Source of the DNA: a virus
Direction: 5' to 3' (one strand)
IMG/VR virus record: IMGVR_UViG_3300047284_000338
Location: 1-54,763 of that record
DNA length: 54,763 nucleotides
Part shown: positions 17,858 through 27,416 of the stretch, one piece after another
Layout of the letters: every line of letters begins with the position of its first letter
How positions within the stretch are numbered: position 1 is the first letter of the stretch
Made by a program: the position numbers and the translations under genes
Notes under the pieces: generated by a model
Databases searched by the model: none
What the model was told of the DNA's origin: nothing
The model's input: the letters and a program-made list of their open reading frames with translations, nothing else

Positions 17858-19020
17858 CGGTCCCCCAGGCGATCACTGAGGAACTGCAGAAGGTCGAGCC
17901 CAGCTCGATCATCGAGCTGTTTGAGCTGCAGCTGGTCCAGGCGCTCCATGGCAGCACCGACATCTACAGGTTCCACGCTGGCGTCAACGCAAAGAACGAC
18001 GGCGGCAACATCGTCTGGGCCGGGCAAGCCTACACGGCATTCCCGGTTGAGTGCGAAGGCTTCGAATACAGCGGCAACGGCCAGCTGCCACGGCCCAAAC
18101 TGCGTGTGGCCAACGTGCTCGGCACGATCACGACCGTGCTCCTGGCGGTCAATGCCGTCACCCCTGGCAACGATCTGATTGGGGCAAAGGTCATCCGGCG
18201 CCGAACGCTGGCCCGCTACCTGGACGCCGTCAACTTCACCGGCAATGTCAACCCCTACGGCACCCCAGACCCGACTGCTGAGTTCCCTCAAGAGATTTAT
18301 TTCATCTCAAGGAAGGTGTCCGAGAACCGCGATCTCGTGGAATTTGAGCTTGCTGCGGTTTTTGATTTACAGGGCGTCAGAGCGCCGAAGCGACAGTGCA
18401 TCTCAAATATTTGTCAGTGGACTTACAAATCCGCCGAATGCGGCTACACCCCCGTGAACAGCTTCACGGGCACTTACCAGCAGAAAGTGCTCTCAGCCAC
18501 TTACTCCAGGTCTGGTACTACGATCACCATAACCAGTGCATCGCACGGCATCACAGCCGGTGACGTCGTGCATCTCGACTTCACAAGCGGCGCTGGCGTG
18601 GACGGGTTTTTCACGGTTGTCACAGTGCCAACCACCGGCGCTTTTACTGTCACTTCTGGTGCAAGCGGGGCGACCAACGGCGATGTAACCGTCCGCTGTT
18701 ACAAAGTCACGGCTGCATCTCATGGCCTCTCGGTAGGTGACAATGTGCGCCTCACACCGACCACTGGCGCGGCATCTGGCGGCTCGTTCATTGTGGGCGC
18801 CGTGAGTGCTGGAGCGTTTTCCGTGCAGCTCTCTGCTGGTGGGGGTAACACGAGCGGGGATGTCACCGCCTCCCAGTGGTACACCGACAACGATTTATCC
18901 ACCACGTCCTCCACCGCTGATGTCTGCGGGAAGCGTGTAAGCAGTTGTGAGGCTAGGTTTGGAGCCAATTCGTCACTGCCGTTCGGCTCCTTTCCAGGGG
19001 TCGGGAGCTACACGCTATGA
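17854..19020 (+). CDS. minor tail protein L, Fe-S type, with large internal insertion
   Basis: This 388-aa protein belongs to the lambda gpL family, whose C-terminal domain holds a [4Fe-4S] cluster. Cys187 and Cys196 are nine residues apart, and Cys358 and Cys365 are seven apart, as I recall for the four cluster cysteines of lambda L (173/182 and 205/212). The gap between the pairs is about 160 residues instead of about 22. The extra part (about 206-343) holds two related beta repeats ([17 protein letters not shown] and [17 protein letters not shown]). The end, [18 protein letters not shown], is typical L. It overlaps M and K by 4 nt each. Confidence 0.85.
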   Translation: MTVPQAITEELQKVEPSSIIELFELQLVQALHGSTDIYRFHAGVNAKNDGGNIVWAGQAYTAFPVECEGFEYSGNGQLPRPKLRVANVLGTITTVLLAVNAVTPGNDLIGAKVIRRRTLARYLDAVNFTGNVNPYGTPDPTAEFPQEIYFISRKVSENRDLVEFELAAVFDLQGVRAPKRQCISNICQWTYKSAECGYTPVNSFTGTYQQKVLSATYSRSGTTITITSASHGITAGDVVHLDFTSGAGVDGFFTVVTVPTTGAFTVTSGASGATNGDVTVRCYKVTAASHGLSVGDNVRLTPTTGAASGGSFIVGAVSAGAFSVQLSAGGGNTSGDVTASQWYTDNDLSTTSSTADVCGKRVSSCEARFGANSSLPFGSFPGVGSYTL

Positions 19021-19724
19021 CCTGGCAAGCAGAAGCCCTGGCACACGCGCAAGCCGAAGACCCACGGGAATCTTGCGGCCTTTTGGTTGTCATCAAGGGC
19101 AGGCGGCGCTATTGGCCATGCAGCAATCTGGCCGACACTCAGGACTTCTTCGTGCTTGCGCCGAAGGACTGGGCTGCAGCCGAAGACGCCGGCGAGATCG
19201 TGGCCGTCGTCCACAGTCATCCTGTCACCGCCCCTGAGCCGAGCCAGGCCGACCGCATGGCTTGCGAGCGCAGCGGCCTGCCCTGGCACATCGTGAACCC
19301 GAAGACGGAGGCCTGGGGCGGATGCAAGCCCGAGGGCTACAAAGCTCCTTTGATCGGCCGCAGCTGGGCTTGGGGCGTGTCTGACTGCTGGACGCTCGTT
19401 CGCGACTGGTATGCCGAAGAGATGAAGATCGAGCTGCGTGATTGGGAGCGCCCGGCCCGGTCAGACGAGTTTCAGCGAGAGCCGGTTTTCGATCAGTGCT
19501 GGCCGGATACTGGCTTTCGAGAGCTGCGAGAGGACGAAGAGCTTCAGCGCGGCGATGCGCTCCTGATGGCGATCAACAGCAGGGGTCTGAATCACGTCGG
19601 CGTCTATCTTGGCGACCAGATGATCCTGCATCACCTGCAGGGACGCCTCAGTAGCCGGGACCTTTACGGTGGCTGGCTCCTACAATGCACCGGGAGGCGG
19701 CTTCGTCATGCTTCGCAGGATTAA
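19017..19724 (+). CDS. tail tip protein K: JAMM metalloprotease plus NlpC/P60 peptidase
   Basis: This 235-aa two-domain protein is like lambda gpK. Residues 1-95 form a JAMM/Mov34 domain with Glu18, His66, His68, Ser76 and Asp79 ([14 protein letters not shown]), the full zinc-site pattern. Residues 105-235 form an NlpC/P60 cysteine peptidase with Cys124 (SDCWTLV), His193 (NHVGVYLG) and a further His at 205/206. Such proteins process tail components and cut peptidoglycan during entry. The gene overlaps L and I. Confidence 0.9.
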   Translation: MTWQAEALAHAQAEDPRESCGLLVVIKGRRRYWPCSNLADTQDFFVLAPKDWAAAEDAGEIVAVVHSHPVTAPEPSQADRMACERSGLPWHIVNPKTEAWGGCKPEGYKAPLIGRSWAWGVSDCWTLVRDWYAEEMKIELRDWERPARSDEFQREPVFDQCWPDTGFRELREDEELQRGDALLMAINSRGLNHVGVYLGDQMILHHLQGRLSSRDLYGGWLLQCTGRRLRHASQD

Positions 19725-20307
19725 GCTCTACGGCCCGCTTGCGAAGTTCATCGGCAAGCGCGTGCTTTATGCAGATGTGGCAACCGCGGCTGAAGCTGTG
19801 CGCTTCTTGCTGGCAAATTGGCCCACGGTCGAGAAGCATATGGCTGATCAGCACTACCGCGTCAGCGTCGGGGGATACGACATCGCTCTCGAAGAGCTGC
19901 ATCATCCCGCCGGCCAGCAAGAGATCAAGATCGTCCCAGTGGTCGCTGGCGCTGGAACGGTCGGGCGGATTCTGGCCGGGGTTGCCTTGGTGGCGCTCGC
20001 GATCGCAATCCCGGGGATCGGCGGCGGCGTCGCTGCCACGATCTTCGGTACGAAATTTTCGGCGCTCTCGCTGGCAATCGGCGGCGTCGGTCTAAGCCTG
20101 GCTCTCGGCGGCGTTGCGCAGCTGCTTACACCAGTGCCACAGGTTCCGCAGGTCGGCAAGGATTCCGACAAGGACCCTCGCAAGTCTTATAGCTTCAGCG
20201 GAATCCAGAACGTGTCGAGACAGGGCGTTCCGGTACCGGTGGTCTACGGCGAGACCATCGTGGGCTCAGTGACCATCAGCGCCGCCGTTGACATCAGCCA
20301 GACATGA
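19708..20307 (+). CDS. tail assembly protein I (lambda gpI-like)
   Basis: This 199-aa protein has an N-terminal ubiquitin-like domain ([20 protein letters not shown], then [12 protein letters not shown]). Two hydrophobic Gly/Ala-rich stretches follow ([20 protein letters not shown] and [20 protein letters not shown]), and it ends [20 protein letters not shown]. This is the lambda I plan; I is needed for tip assembly but is absent from the mature particle. I use ATG 19708, with GGGAGG about 10 nt upstream. A longer start at 19669 lies inside K. Confidence 0.85.
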   Translation: MLRRIKLYGPLAKFIGKRVLYADVATAAEAVRFLLANWPTVEKHMADQHYRVSVGGYDIALEELHHPAGQQEIKIVPVVAGAGTVGRILAGVALVALAIAIPGIGGGVAATIFGTKFSALSLAIGGVGLSLALGGVAQLLTPVPQVPQVGKDSDKDPRKSYSFSGIQNVSRQGVPVPVVYGETIVGSVTISAAVDISQT

Positions 20308-23300
20308 CCGACATTCAACTGATCTCTGGCGCCGGCGGTGGTGGTGGCTGCTTCCTCGGCCATACCCTGATACGCACACCCCAGGGCTTGCGTCCGATCG
20401 AGACGCTCGACCGCGGCGATCAAGTATTGAGCTTCGACGATCAGGGCCAGCTACACACGGCGACGATCCTGAAGGTCCACGTCCATGAGGGCGAGCGCGT
20501 GGTGCGCTACCGGCTGTGGGGCGGTGCGGAGCTCGATGCCACACCAAACCACTGGGTACTGAACCAGTTCAACGCCTTCGTGGAGATCGGCACGCTGGGC
20601 GATGACGACTGCCTGGTCGACGAGAACGGCCATCTGCGGCCGATCGTCGGGCGGACTGACCAGGGCACGGGCACGGTGTACAACCTGACTGTCGAGGGTC
20701 ATCACACGTTCATTGCTGGCGGCATTAGGGTCCACAATGCCGGCTTGGGCCTAGGCATTGCCGGTTCAGGCGGCTTTGGCGGCGGCGGCAAAGGCGGCGG
20801 CGGCGGCACCAGGACTCCGACTGAGGCAGCCGATGACCTGAATAGCAGCGCCACCGTCGAGGTAATCGATCTCCTTGGCGAGGGCGAAATCGAAGGCTTT
20901 GCCACGCCATCGAAGGCCGGACTGGCCCGTGACAGCGCGGACTGGAACCGCGCCATGCTCAAAGACATCTACCTCAACAACACGCCAATTCTTCGACAGG
21001 GCGCGAGCAATTCTGCGCCCGCCGATGGCGACTACAACTTCAAGAACGTCGGAATCGAGGTCAGATACGGCACCCAAGCGCAGCAGCCAATCAACTCCAA
21101 CACTGGCAGCGGCGCTTCGGCAAATGAAGTTGCGGTCGGAGTTGTTGTCGAGAAAAACGTCCCTGTCACCAGGACGATCACGGATGTCAATGTCGACGCC
21201 GCAAGGGTGACAATCTCTTTCCCGCAGTTCCAGCAGTTCACGGACCAGGGCGACATCGTCGGCACCAGCGTCCAATTGCAGATCGCGGTGCAGTACAACG
21301 GCGGCGGCTTCACGACTGTCATTACTGACACAGTCACCGGCCGGTCTGGCGATCAATATCAGCGCGACTACATGGTGAATTTATCCGGCGCTTTTCCAGT
21401 CGACATTCGTGTAACGCGTGTCACGGATGACAGCAACAGTACCAAGTTAATCAACGCATTTACGTGGACCAGTTACACGGAAATTGTCGCGAAAAAATTT
21501 CGGTACCCGAACAGCGCATTAGTCGGAATGAGGGTTAATGCTGAGCAGTTCAGCAGCATCCCTACGCGGAGCTTTCGAGTCCGCGGACTAAAGGTTCAGA
21601 TCCCGAGCAATGCGAACGTTGACTTGGCCACGGGGCGTCTGGTTTACTCCGGCGTGTGGAACGGCACGTTCGGGGCCGCGCAGTGGACCTCGGATCCTTG
21701 CTGGTGTCTTTGGAATCTGTTGACCAGCAAAAGGTTTGGATTTGGTGATCACATCACTGCGGCAAGCTTGGACAAATGGGCCTTTTATTCGGCTAGTCAA
21801 TATTGCAACGAGCTCGTTCCGACCGGCTTCGGAGGCACTGAGCCTCGCTTCTCACTGAACTGCAACATCCAGACAGCGGAAGAAGCTCACAAGCTGATCA
21901 ACGACTTGTGCAGCGTGTTCCGGGCGATGCCCTACTGGGGCACGGGTGCGCTGACAGTGGCGCAGGACAAGCCCACAGATCCGACCTACCTTTTCACTTC
22001 CGCCAATGTTACCGAGGAGGGCTTCTCCTACTCGGGCAGTGACTCCAAAACGCGGCCGACGGTGGCAGTTGTGTCTTACCTCGATCTCACCACGAGAGAG
22101 ATCGCTTACGAGGTAGTCGAAGACGCCGCTGCAATGGCAAAGTACGGAGTCGTCACCTCAGAGATTGCTGCTTTTGCATGCACCTCCCGCGGCCAGGCTG
22201 CTCGCCTGGGTGAATGGCTCCTTTACTCAAATCAGTACGAAACAGAGGTCTTGAGCTTCACCGCGTCGGTCGATGCGGGTGTCCTAGTCCGCCCAGGACA
22301 GGTGATTGAGGTGGCGGATCCTGCTCGTGGCGGCGCAAGACGGGGTGGTCGTGTCGCCTCGGCAACAACAAATACCATTACGGTCGATAATCCGGTCGAT
22401 CTTCCTGATAACGGCGGCACGATTTCAGTCATCTTGAAAGATGGCAGCCTAGAAGCTCGGCCGGTTGTTACACGTGTGGGTAGCACTTTGACTGTTAGCC
22501 CGGCTTTCTCGTCGGCGCCGGGTATCAATTCCCTTTGGGTCTACAGCGGTGGCGGCATCCAGGCGACGCTGTGGCGCGTCTTGACGGTTCAGGAGCAGGA
22601 CGGAGCTCGGTACTCGGTGACGGCTTTGAGCTACAACCCGAGCAAGTATGACTTCATTGAGCGCGATCGGCCGTTGCAGTTCAGAGATGCCACAAACCTG
22701 AACCTAATCCCTGCCGCGCCTACGCGCCTGTCTCTCGCCGAAGCTCTTTACACGTATCAGGCCGAAGTGCGGGCAAAGGTGATCATCACCTGGCGCCAGG
22801 TGCGCGGTGTGAATCAATACCGAGTGAGGTGGCGGAAAGCCAGTGGCAACTGGAATACGCACACCACCCAGAGCCCTGACCACGAAATCTTGAACATCAC
22901 CCCGGGACTGTTTGAGGTGGAGGTGTTTAGCTTGAACTCTGTTGGCCAGATCAGCACGACAGCGCTGACAGGGAGCATCAACGCTTTAGGTAAGACGGCC
23001 CCGCCGAGCAATGTATCGGGTATGACGTATGCAATCGACAGCGATCTTGGCGTTTCGTTGAGCTGGAGTCCGGTTTCGGATCTAGACATCAAAGACTATG
23101 AGATTCGGCGAGGTGGCACCGACTGGGGCAGCGCTACACTTTTGGCATATGTAAAAACGACACGCTATGTTCTTGGGCTTATTGATCCCAGTGTTACAAG
23201 GTACTGGGTCAAGGCGAGAGACACGAGCAACGTTGTAAGTCAGAGCGCCGCTTCAACAACGGTCGTCATTACAGCGCCTGGTGCGCCTACCGTGACGCAC

Positions 23301-25058
23301 GCCATCCAAGATCCGCTTGCGATCATCTCCTGGACCACACCATCTGGATCGTACCGCCCAGATTATTACGACCTGCGGTACGGAAACACTTTTGCCGGCG
23401 GTGTGGGCGTCACCCGCGTGTATGGCAACAGTTTTAGTGTTCCAGTCACGTGGAGCGGCAGCCGAACTTTTTGGGTCGCAGGTGTCGATCCGGCAGGCAA
23501 TACTGGTACCGCCGGGTCGCGAGTAATTACTATTTCCGCAGCGCCGGCTCCGACTGTTTCGGCAGCATTCGCTGGAAGCAGCTGCACTCTTTCCTGGACA
23601 CGCGTCGACGGCTCACTGCAGACGTTTTTTTACGAAATTCGCTACGGAGCTTCATGGGAAACCGGCACTAAGGTCACCAAGATCGGCGCGGATGGTACCG
23701 GTTATTCTTTGACTGTCACATGGTCAGGTTCAAGGACCTTCTGGGTAGCGGCAATCGATGCCAACGGAAACTATGGCGCCGCGGGCAGTGTCGTGGCGAC
23801 TGTGGGACTTTCTCCGGCGCCATCGCTGTCCAACACGTTCTCTGGTCCGAATGCGCAGCTTAGCTGGCAACCTGTCAAGGGCACGCTGGAGACAGCCTTC
23901 TATGAGATCCGTCGCGGCAGCGCTTTTGCCAGCGCTACGGTTCAAGGTAAGGTAAATAGCAACTTGTTCACTACCAAGGTAGACTGGACTGGCACCGCTA
24001 AATTTTGGGTTGTCCCTGTAGATACTAACGGCGGCTATGGCGAATCAGCCTCTATCGATGTCACTTTGCCGGCCCCTTCCCAGCCCTCCATCGCTGTTCA
24101 GGTTGTCGACAACAATGTCTTGTTCCGGTGGCAGGACTGCACGACAGTGCTTCCAGTCGATGCTTACGAGTTGCGCCGAGGCTCGAATTGGGCGTCTGCA
24201 ACGGTAATTGGCACTAAGTCAGGCCTGTTTACCTCGGTATTCGAAACAACAAGCGGCTCGTTCACGTACTGGATTGCCGCGATTGACAGCTCGGGCACGT
24301 ACGGGGCGCCAGGCAGTGTTTTAGCGGTAGTCAGCCAGCCGCCCGACTACGTTCTGCAGCTTGACCAAAACTCTAACTTCAGCGGTACGAAGGTAAATGC
24401 AGTTCAAGAAAGTGCAACATTGTTATTGGCGGTCAACACTACGGAGACCGTTGAGCAACATTTTACCTCGAGAGGCTGGACGTCACCACAGGATCAGATC
24501 AACGCTGGTTACAGTTTCTGGCTGCTTCCGTCCGCGACATCGGGCTCTTACGAAGAAATAATTGACTACGGCGCTGTGGTGGGTGGTACTCGCGTTAGCC
24601 AAACGCTCACGAGCACGGCCGCCACCGGCTCAATGGTCGCCACTCCTAAAATAAGTGTAAAGAAACTTGCAACCGATGCCTGGACGGACTACCCCGACGT
24701 GGACCAAGTGTACGCCTCCGATTTTCAGTACATTAAGTTTCGATACGATTTCAATAGCGCCGGTAACGACGACCTACTATTGGTCACGAGCTTAAACTAC
24801 AGAATGGACCTGAAGCTCAAGAAGGACTTCGGATCGGGCACGAGCTCTGCTAGTGACGTCGGGGGAACTACAGTGAACTTCAATCTGAGCTTCATTGACG
24901 TGCAGTCCATTACCGTGACACCGTCTGGGACGGCTGCCCGCGTGGCCATCTATGATTTTGTGGATACCCCCGGCCCCACGAGCTTCAAGGTGCTCCTGTT
25001 CGACACCAACGGCAACCGGGTTAGCGGCGGCTTCAGCTGGAGCGCTCAAGGAGTCTGA
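20304..25058 (+). CDS. tail tip/host-specificity protein J with internal Hint (intein-like) domain
   Basis: This 1584-aa central tail-tip protein is like lambda gpJ. Residues 1-15 are a Gly-rich N-terminus. Residues 16-145 are a complete Hint domain (see 20349-20738). Residues 146-175 return to the Gly-rich linker normal for J, followed by RTPTEAADDLNSSATVEVID and LLGEGEIEGFA, the J family signature. A receptor-side region has at least six fibronectin-like repeats (about residues 805-1345), then a C-terminal beta domain. The ATG overlaps the I stop. The 21.4-24.8 kb part looks less GC-rich than the head genes. Confidence 0.92.
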   Translation: MTDIQLISGAGGGGGCFLGHTLIRTPQGLRPIETLDRGDQVLSFDDQGQLHTATILKVHVHEGERVVRYRLWGGAELDATPNHWVLNQFNAFVEIGTLGDDDCLVDENGHLRPIVGRTDQGTGTVYNLTVEGHHTFIAGGIRVHNAGLGLGIAGSGGFGGGGKGGGGGTRTPTEAADDLNSSATVEVIDLLGEGEIEGFATPSKAGLARDSADWNRAMLKDIYLNNTPILRQGASNSAPADGDYNFKNVGIEVRYGTQAQQPINSNTGSGASANEVAVGVVVEKNVPVTRTITDVNVDAARVTISFPQFQQFTDQGDIVGTSVQLQIAVQYNGGGFTTVITDTVTGRSGDQYQRDYMVNLSGAFPVDIRVTRVTDDSNSTKLINAFTWTSYTEIVAKKFRYPNSALVGMRVNAEQFSSIPTRSFRVRGLKVQIPSNANVDLATGRLVYSGVWNGTFGAAQWTSDPCWCLWNLLTSKRFGFGDHITAASLDKWAFYSASQYCNELVPTGFGGTEPRFSLNCNIQTAEEAHKLINDLCSVFRAMPYWGTGALTVAQDKPTDPTYLFTSANVTEEGFSYSGSDSKTRPTVAVVSYLDLTTREIAYEVVEDAAAMAKYGVVTSEIAAFACTSRGQAARLGEWLLYSNQYETEVLSFTASVDAGVLVRPGQVIEVADPARGGARRGGRVASATTNTITVDNPVDLPDNGGTISVILKDGSLEARPVVTRVGSTLTVSPAFSSAPGINSLWVYSGGGIQATLWRVLTVQEQDGARYSVTALSYNPSKYDFIERDRPLQFRDATNLNLIPAAPTRLSLAEALYTYQAEVRAKVIITWRQVRGVNQYRVRWRKASGNWNTHTTQSPDHEILNITPGLFEVEVFSLNSVGQISTTALTGSINALGKTAPPSNVSGMTYAIDSDLGVSLSWSPVSDLDIKDYEIRRGGTDWGSATLLAYVKTTRYVLGLIDPSVTRYWVKARDTSNVVSQSAASTTVVITAPGAPTVTHAIQDPLAIISWTTPSGSYRPDYYDLRYGNTFAGGVGVTRVYGNSFSVPVTWSGSRTFWVAGVDPAGNTGTAGSRVITISAAPAPTVSAAFAGSSCTLSWTRVDGSLQTFFYEIRYGASWETGTKVTKIGADGTGYSLTVTWSGSRTFWVAAIDANGNYGAAGSVVATVGLSPAPSLSNTFSGPNAQLSWQPVKGTLETAFYEIRRGSAFASATVQGKVNSNLFTTKVDWTGTAKFWVVPVDTNGGYGESASIDVTLPAPSQPSIAVQVVDNNVLFRWQDCTTVLPVDAYELRRGSNWASATVIGTKSGLFTSVFETTSGSFTYWIAAIDSSGTYGAPGSVLAVVSQPPDYVLQLDQNSNFSGTKVNAVQESATLLLAVNTTETVEQHFTSRGWTSPQDQINAGYSFWLLPSATSGSYEEIIDYGAVVGGTRVSQTLTSTAATGSMVATPKISVKKLATDAWTDYPDVDQVYASDFQYIKFRYDFNSAGNDDLLLVTSLNYRMDLKLKKDFGSGTSSASDVGGTTVNFNLSFIDVQSITVTPSGTAARVAIYDFVDTPGPTSFKVLLFDTNGNRVSGGFSWSAQGV
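20349..20738 (+). other. Hint / A-type bacterial-intein-like domain inside J
   Basis: This covers residues 16-145 of J. Block A is CFLGHTLIRTPQGLRPIETL with the nucleophile Cys16, followed by DRGDQVLSFD. Block B is TPNHWVL (Thr80, His83). Blocks F/G are VYNLTVEGHHTFIAG then IRVHN, ending at Asn145. No homing-endonuclease insert is present, so it is mini-intein sized (130 aa). The residue after Asn is Ala, not Cys, Ser or Thr, which argues against standard splicing. It fits A-type bacterial intein-like domains, which splice or cut with variable flanks. Flanks on both sides are Gly-rich linker. Confidence 0.88.
22715..24345 (+). repeat. fibronectin III-like repeats in J
   Basis: At least six diverged protein repeats of 75-95 residues recur. 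Each has a YEIRRG/YDLRYG strand, a W.G...FWV.A.D motif and a glycine turn such as GNYGAAGS. Examples are FYEIRYGASWETGTKVTK, FYEIRRGSAFASATV and AYELRRGSNWASATVIG. Such repeats extend the tail tip and vary readily by recombination. Confidence 0.7.
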
Positions 25059-26713
25059 TGGCTAACTGGTCCAACCCCACGCTTACCAGCACCTACTCCA
25101 ACTTTCTGGCGGACCTGAAGGCCAGAGACGAGGACCTGGCAAAACAGTTTGACGGCCAGACCGTCAGCAACCTGGTCACGGGCGCAGTTCGATGGAACAG
25201 CTCGATCAACCGCTGGCAGAAGTGGTCTGGCACGGCCTGGGGCGAGCTGGCGACCACTTACGCCCTGACGGGGCTGAGTACGACCGGCAACGCCAATATC
25301 GGCGGCACGTTGACCGTGACGGGCGCGACTGCGCTGGCAGCGGCAACAGCAACCACGCCGGCCACGGCCGACAACAGCACCAACATCGCGACGACAGCCT
25401 ACGTCCGGGCACAGGGCTACGCCGCTCTGGCGAGCCCTGCTTTCACTGGCACGCCAACCGCGCCAACCGCAGCAGTTGGCACGAACACGACCCAGCTTGC
25501 GACCACCGCGTTCGTGATTGGTCAAGGCGCATCGGCTGCCCCTTTGGGGACGGCCAGCACTGCAACGACTGGAACATCTGCACGTTACGCCCGCGAGGAT
25601 CACAGACATCCAATTGACTTCCTGGACTACGCCTATATCACCAACAGTCCTTGGAAGAACAACTGTCGGCTTGGGACCACCGCCAACCTCACGGCGACTT
25701 ACGCCAACGGCACGGCTGGCGTAGGTGCAACGCTCTCTAACTCAGGCACATTGGCAGCGCTGTCGCTCGACGGCGTTGCGGTTGCGGTGAACGACCGGGT
25801 CCTGGTCAAAGATCAGACCACTGGCGCCCAGAACGGTATCTATACCGTCACCAACGTTGGCTCGGCCTCAGTGGCATGGGTGCTCACGCGAGCGACAGAT
25901 GGTGACACGGCTGCGGAGATGGCCGGAGCGCTGGCTACCGTCGACGCTGGCACGGCAAACGGCGGCAGGCTTTTCACTACCACCTTTGCTGCCTCGGGTA
26001 CTATCGGAACCACTGCGGTCTCTTGGTTCGAGATTCCCACCGTCAGTAGCCCGGCGTTCACTGGCACCCCGACGGCACCTACTGCGGCTGCTGGCACCAA
26101 CACAACGCAGATTGCGACGACGGCGTTTGTAACCAGTTCGCCGTCATTCACTGGCACACCGACGGCTCCAACTGCCGCAGCCGGCACGAACACAACGCAG
26201 ATTGCAACTACCGCGTACGTCACGGCAGCCGCAAACCTGAAAGCAAACCTGGCTTCGCCTGCTTTTACGGGCACCCCGACCGCCCCGACAGCAGCGGCCG
26301 GCACCAATACCACTCAAGTAGCGACGACAGCGTTCGTAAGCGCTGCGTTTACAGCCCGGAGCGTCACGGCAGGTGCTGGCTTAACCGGTGGCGGCACCCT
26401 TGCGGCAGACCGCTCAATTTCGCACGCGGACACGTCCAGTCAGGCTAACGTTTCACTGACCACCGGCAACGTGGTCAGCTCAATCACCCTAGACACTTAC
26501 GGGCACGTAACCGGAATCGGCAGTGCAAATCTCAACACACACTTCTTCAACACAGTCAGCAACTGCCATGGCGCCGTGCAAAACTGCGCGGAGTTTCAGT
26601 GCGGCATTTCAAACTGCGCTACTCTTACCGATCAAGGAGGCAACGTCGCCCTGGGCGGCATTGGCTACGCTCAGTACAACTGCAACTGCGACTGCAACTG
26701 CGCACCAGGCTAA
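25058..26713 (+). CDS. tail fibre with cysteine-rich C-terminal tail (candidate modified substrate)
   Basis: This 551-aa protein has a fibre N-terminus (SNFLADLKARDEDLAKQFDG, then VRWNSSINRWQKWSGTAW) and four 28-residue fibre repeats. It has a globular insert around residues 215-330 (VLVKDQTTGAQNGIYTVTNV) shared with the fibre at 8810. The last 60 residues are unusual: eight Cys at 503, 510, 515, 520, 542, 544, 546 and 548, each directly preceded by Asn, Asp or Gln, ending NCNCDCNCAPG. The next two genes include a radical-SAM/SPASM-oxygenase fusion, so this tail is the obvious candidate substrate. Disulfide or metal binding is the alternative. Confidence 0.85.
   Translation: MANWSNPTLTSTYSNFLADLKARDEDLAKQFDGQTVSNLVTGAVRWNSSINRWQKWSGTAWGELATTYALTGLSTTGNANIGGTLTVTGATALAAATATTPATADNSTNIATTAYVRAQGYAALASPAFTGTPTAPTAAVGTNTTQLATTAFVIGQGASAAPLGTASTATTGTSARYAREDHRHPIDFLDYAYITNSPWKNNCRLGTTANLTATYANGTAGVGATLSNSGTLAALSLDGVAVAVNDRVLVKDQTTGAQNGIYTVTNVGSASVAWVLTRATDGDTAAEMAGALATVDAGTANGGRLFTTTFAASGTIGTTAVSWFEIPTVSSPAFTGTPTAPTAAAGTNTTQIATTAFVTSSPSFTGTPTAPTAAAGTNTTQIATTAYVTAAANLKANLASPAFTGTPTAPTAAAGTNTTQVATTAFVSAAFTARSVTAGAGLTGGGTLAADRSISHADTSSQANVSLTTGNVVSSITLDTYGHVTGIGSANLNTHFFNTVSNCHGAVQNCAEFQCGISNCATLTDQGGNVALGGIGYAQYNCNCDCNCAPG
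25433..26338 (+). repeat. four 84-nt (28-aa) fibre repeats
   Basis: The copies lie at 25433-25516, 26048-26131, 26138-26221 and 26255-26338. The shared protein motif is SP(A/S)FTGTPTAPTAA then GTNTTQ(I/L/V)ATTA(F/Y)V. The last three copies are nearly contiguous. Synonymous differences show they are not a recent identical duplication. These are trimeric fibre-shaft repeats. Confidence 0.9.
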
Positions 26714-26716
26714 CCA

Positions 26717-27409
26717 ATGAAATCACACTCTTCTTACGCGTCGATTCTGCCGGCCGCTCCGGGGCCGGAAGGAGTACCACTGACTGGCTCAGTGCAGCTG
26801 CAGTCAGATGGTATTTCTTTTGACCTGGCAATGGGGCCCAATAGGCAGGTCGCGACCCTTTCGTTTCAACAGGTTGGCTCCCTGTCCGAAGATCGAGGAT
26901 TGGTGTCTGCTTGCTCTGATTTATTGCTAGCTCGAATTGAAATTGAGAACACAATTATTAGGACGCTTCCTACTCGTCAGAGCATTCGCAATTGGCGTGA
27001 TCGCTTGCCTTTTGTAATGATAGCGACACCTTGGAAAGGATGTCCTATTCAGGAGTGCTCGCTTTTGGCGGTAACTTATCCTGGCGTAACATATACCGGC
27101 TTTGATTTTGGGTCAGCTGTTAGCGACATGCAAGCGTGGCTAGACGCAAAGCTTTACAGTCCTATTCTGTTTGACGGACCAAATACCGTAGCGGCCGGCA
27201 GTAGCGCAATTGTTCGTGTTACCGCTCCGCCAAACATGACGGCTTACCTTGATTGCGATGCAGGAAACCTCAGTTATTGGCGCGTAAAAGGCGAAAAGAA
27301 TGTCAAGGTTTCTGCCGTAGACCTCCTGCCGGGAGACTCTATTAAAATCAAAGCCGGCTACCGCAACTGGCCTGGCGAATCTGATTTCTTGATTCAAGTC
27401 ACCGAGTAA
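26717..27409 (+). CDS. unknown protein between fibre and radical-SAM enzyme
   Basis: This 230-aa protein starts 3 nt after the fibre stop and ends 7 nt before the radical-SAM gene, so all three are probably co-transcribed. I do not recognise it. It is mixed alpha/beta, with IATPWKGCPIQECSLLAVTY, AWLDAKLYSPILFDGP and a C-terminal beta part (SSAIVRVTAPPNMTAYLDCD, VDLLPGDSIKIKAGYRNWPG) that suggests a small beta-sandwich. One line inside the gene (26941-27000) has 26 G/C of 60, against 40 of 60 at 25261-25320, so the composition is foreign. It could be a substrate-binding partner, an assembly chaperone or a second fibre component. Confidence 0.75.
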   Translation: MKSHSSYASILPAAPGPEGVPLTGSVQLQSDGISFDLAMGPNRQVATLSFQQVGSLSEDRGLVSACSDLLLARIEIENTIIRTLPTRQSIRNWRDRLPFVMIATPWKGCPIQECSLLAVTYPGVTYTGFDFGSAVSDMQAWLDAKLYSPILFDGPNTVAAGSSAIVRVTAPPNMTAYLDCDAGNLSYWRVKGEKNVKVSAVDLLPGDSIKIKAGYRNWPGESDFLIQVTE

Positions 27410-27416
27410 CACCTAA

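Noticed and set aside
20304-25058. canonical self-splicing intein in J
   Set aside because: The +1 residue is Ala, not Cys, Ser or Thr, and no endonuclease is inserted. Reported as an intein-like Hint domain.
25433-26338. CRISPR array
   Set aside because: The repeats are coding, 84 nt, in frame and diverged, without spacers. They are fibre-shaft repeats.
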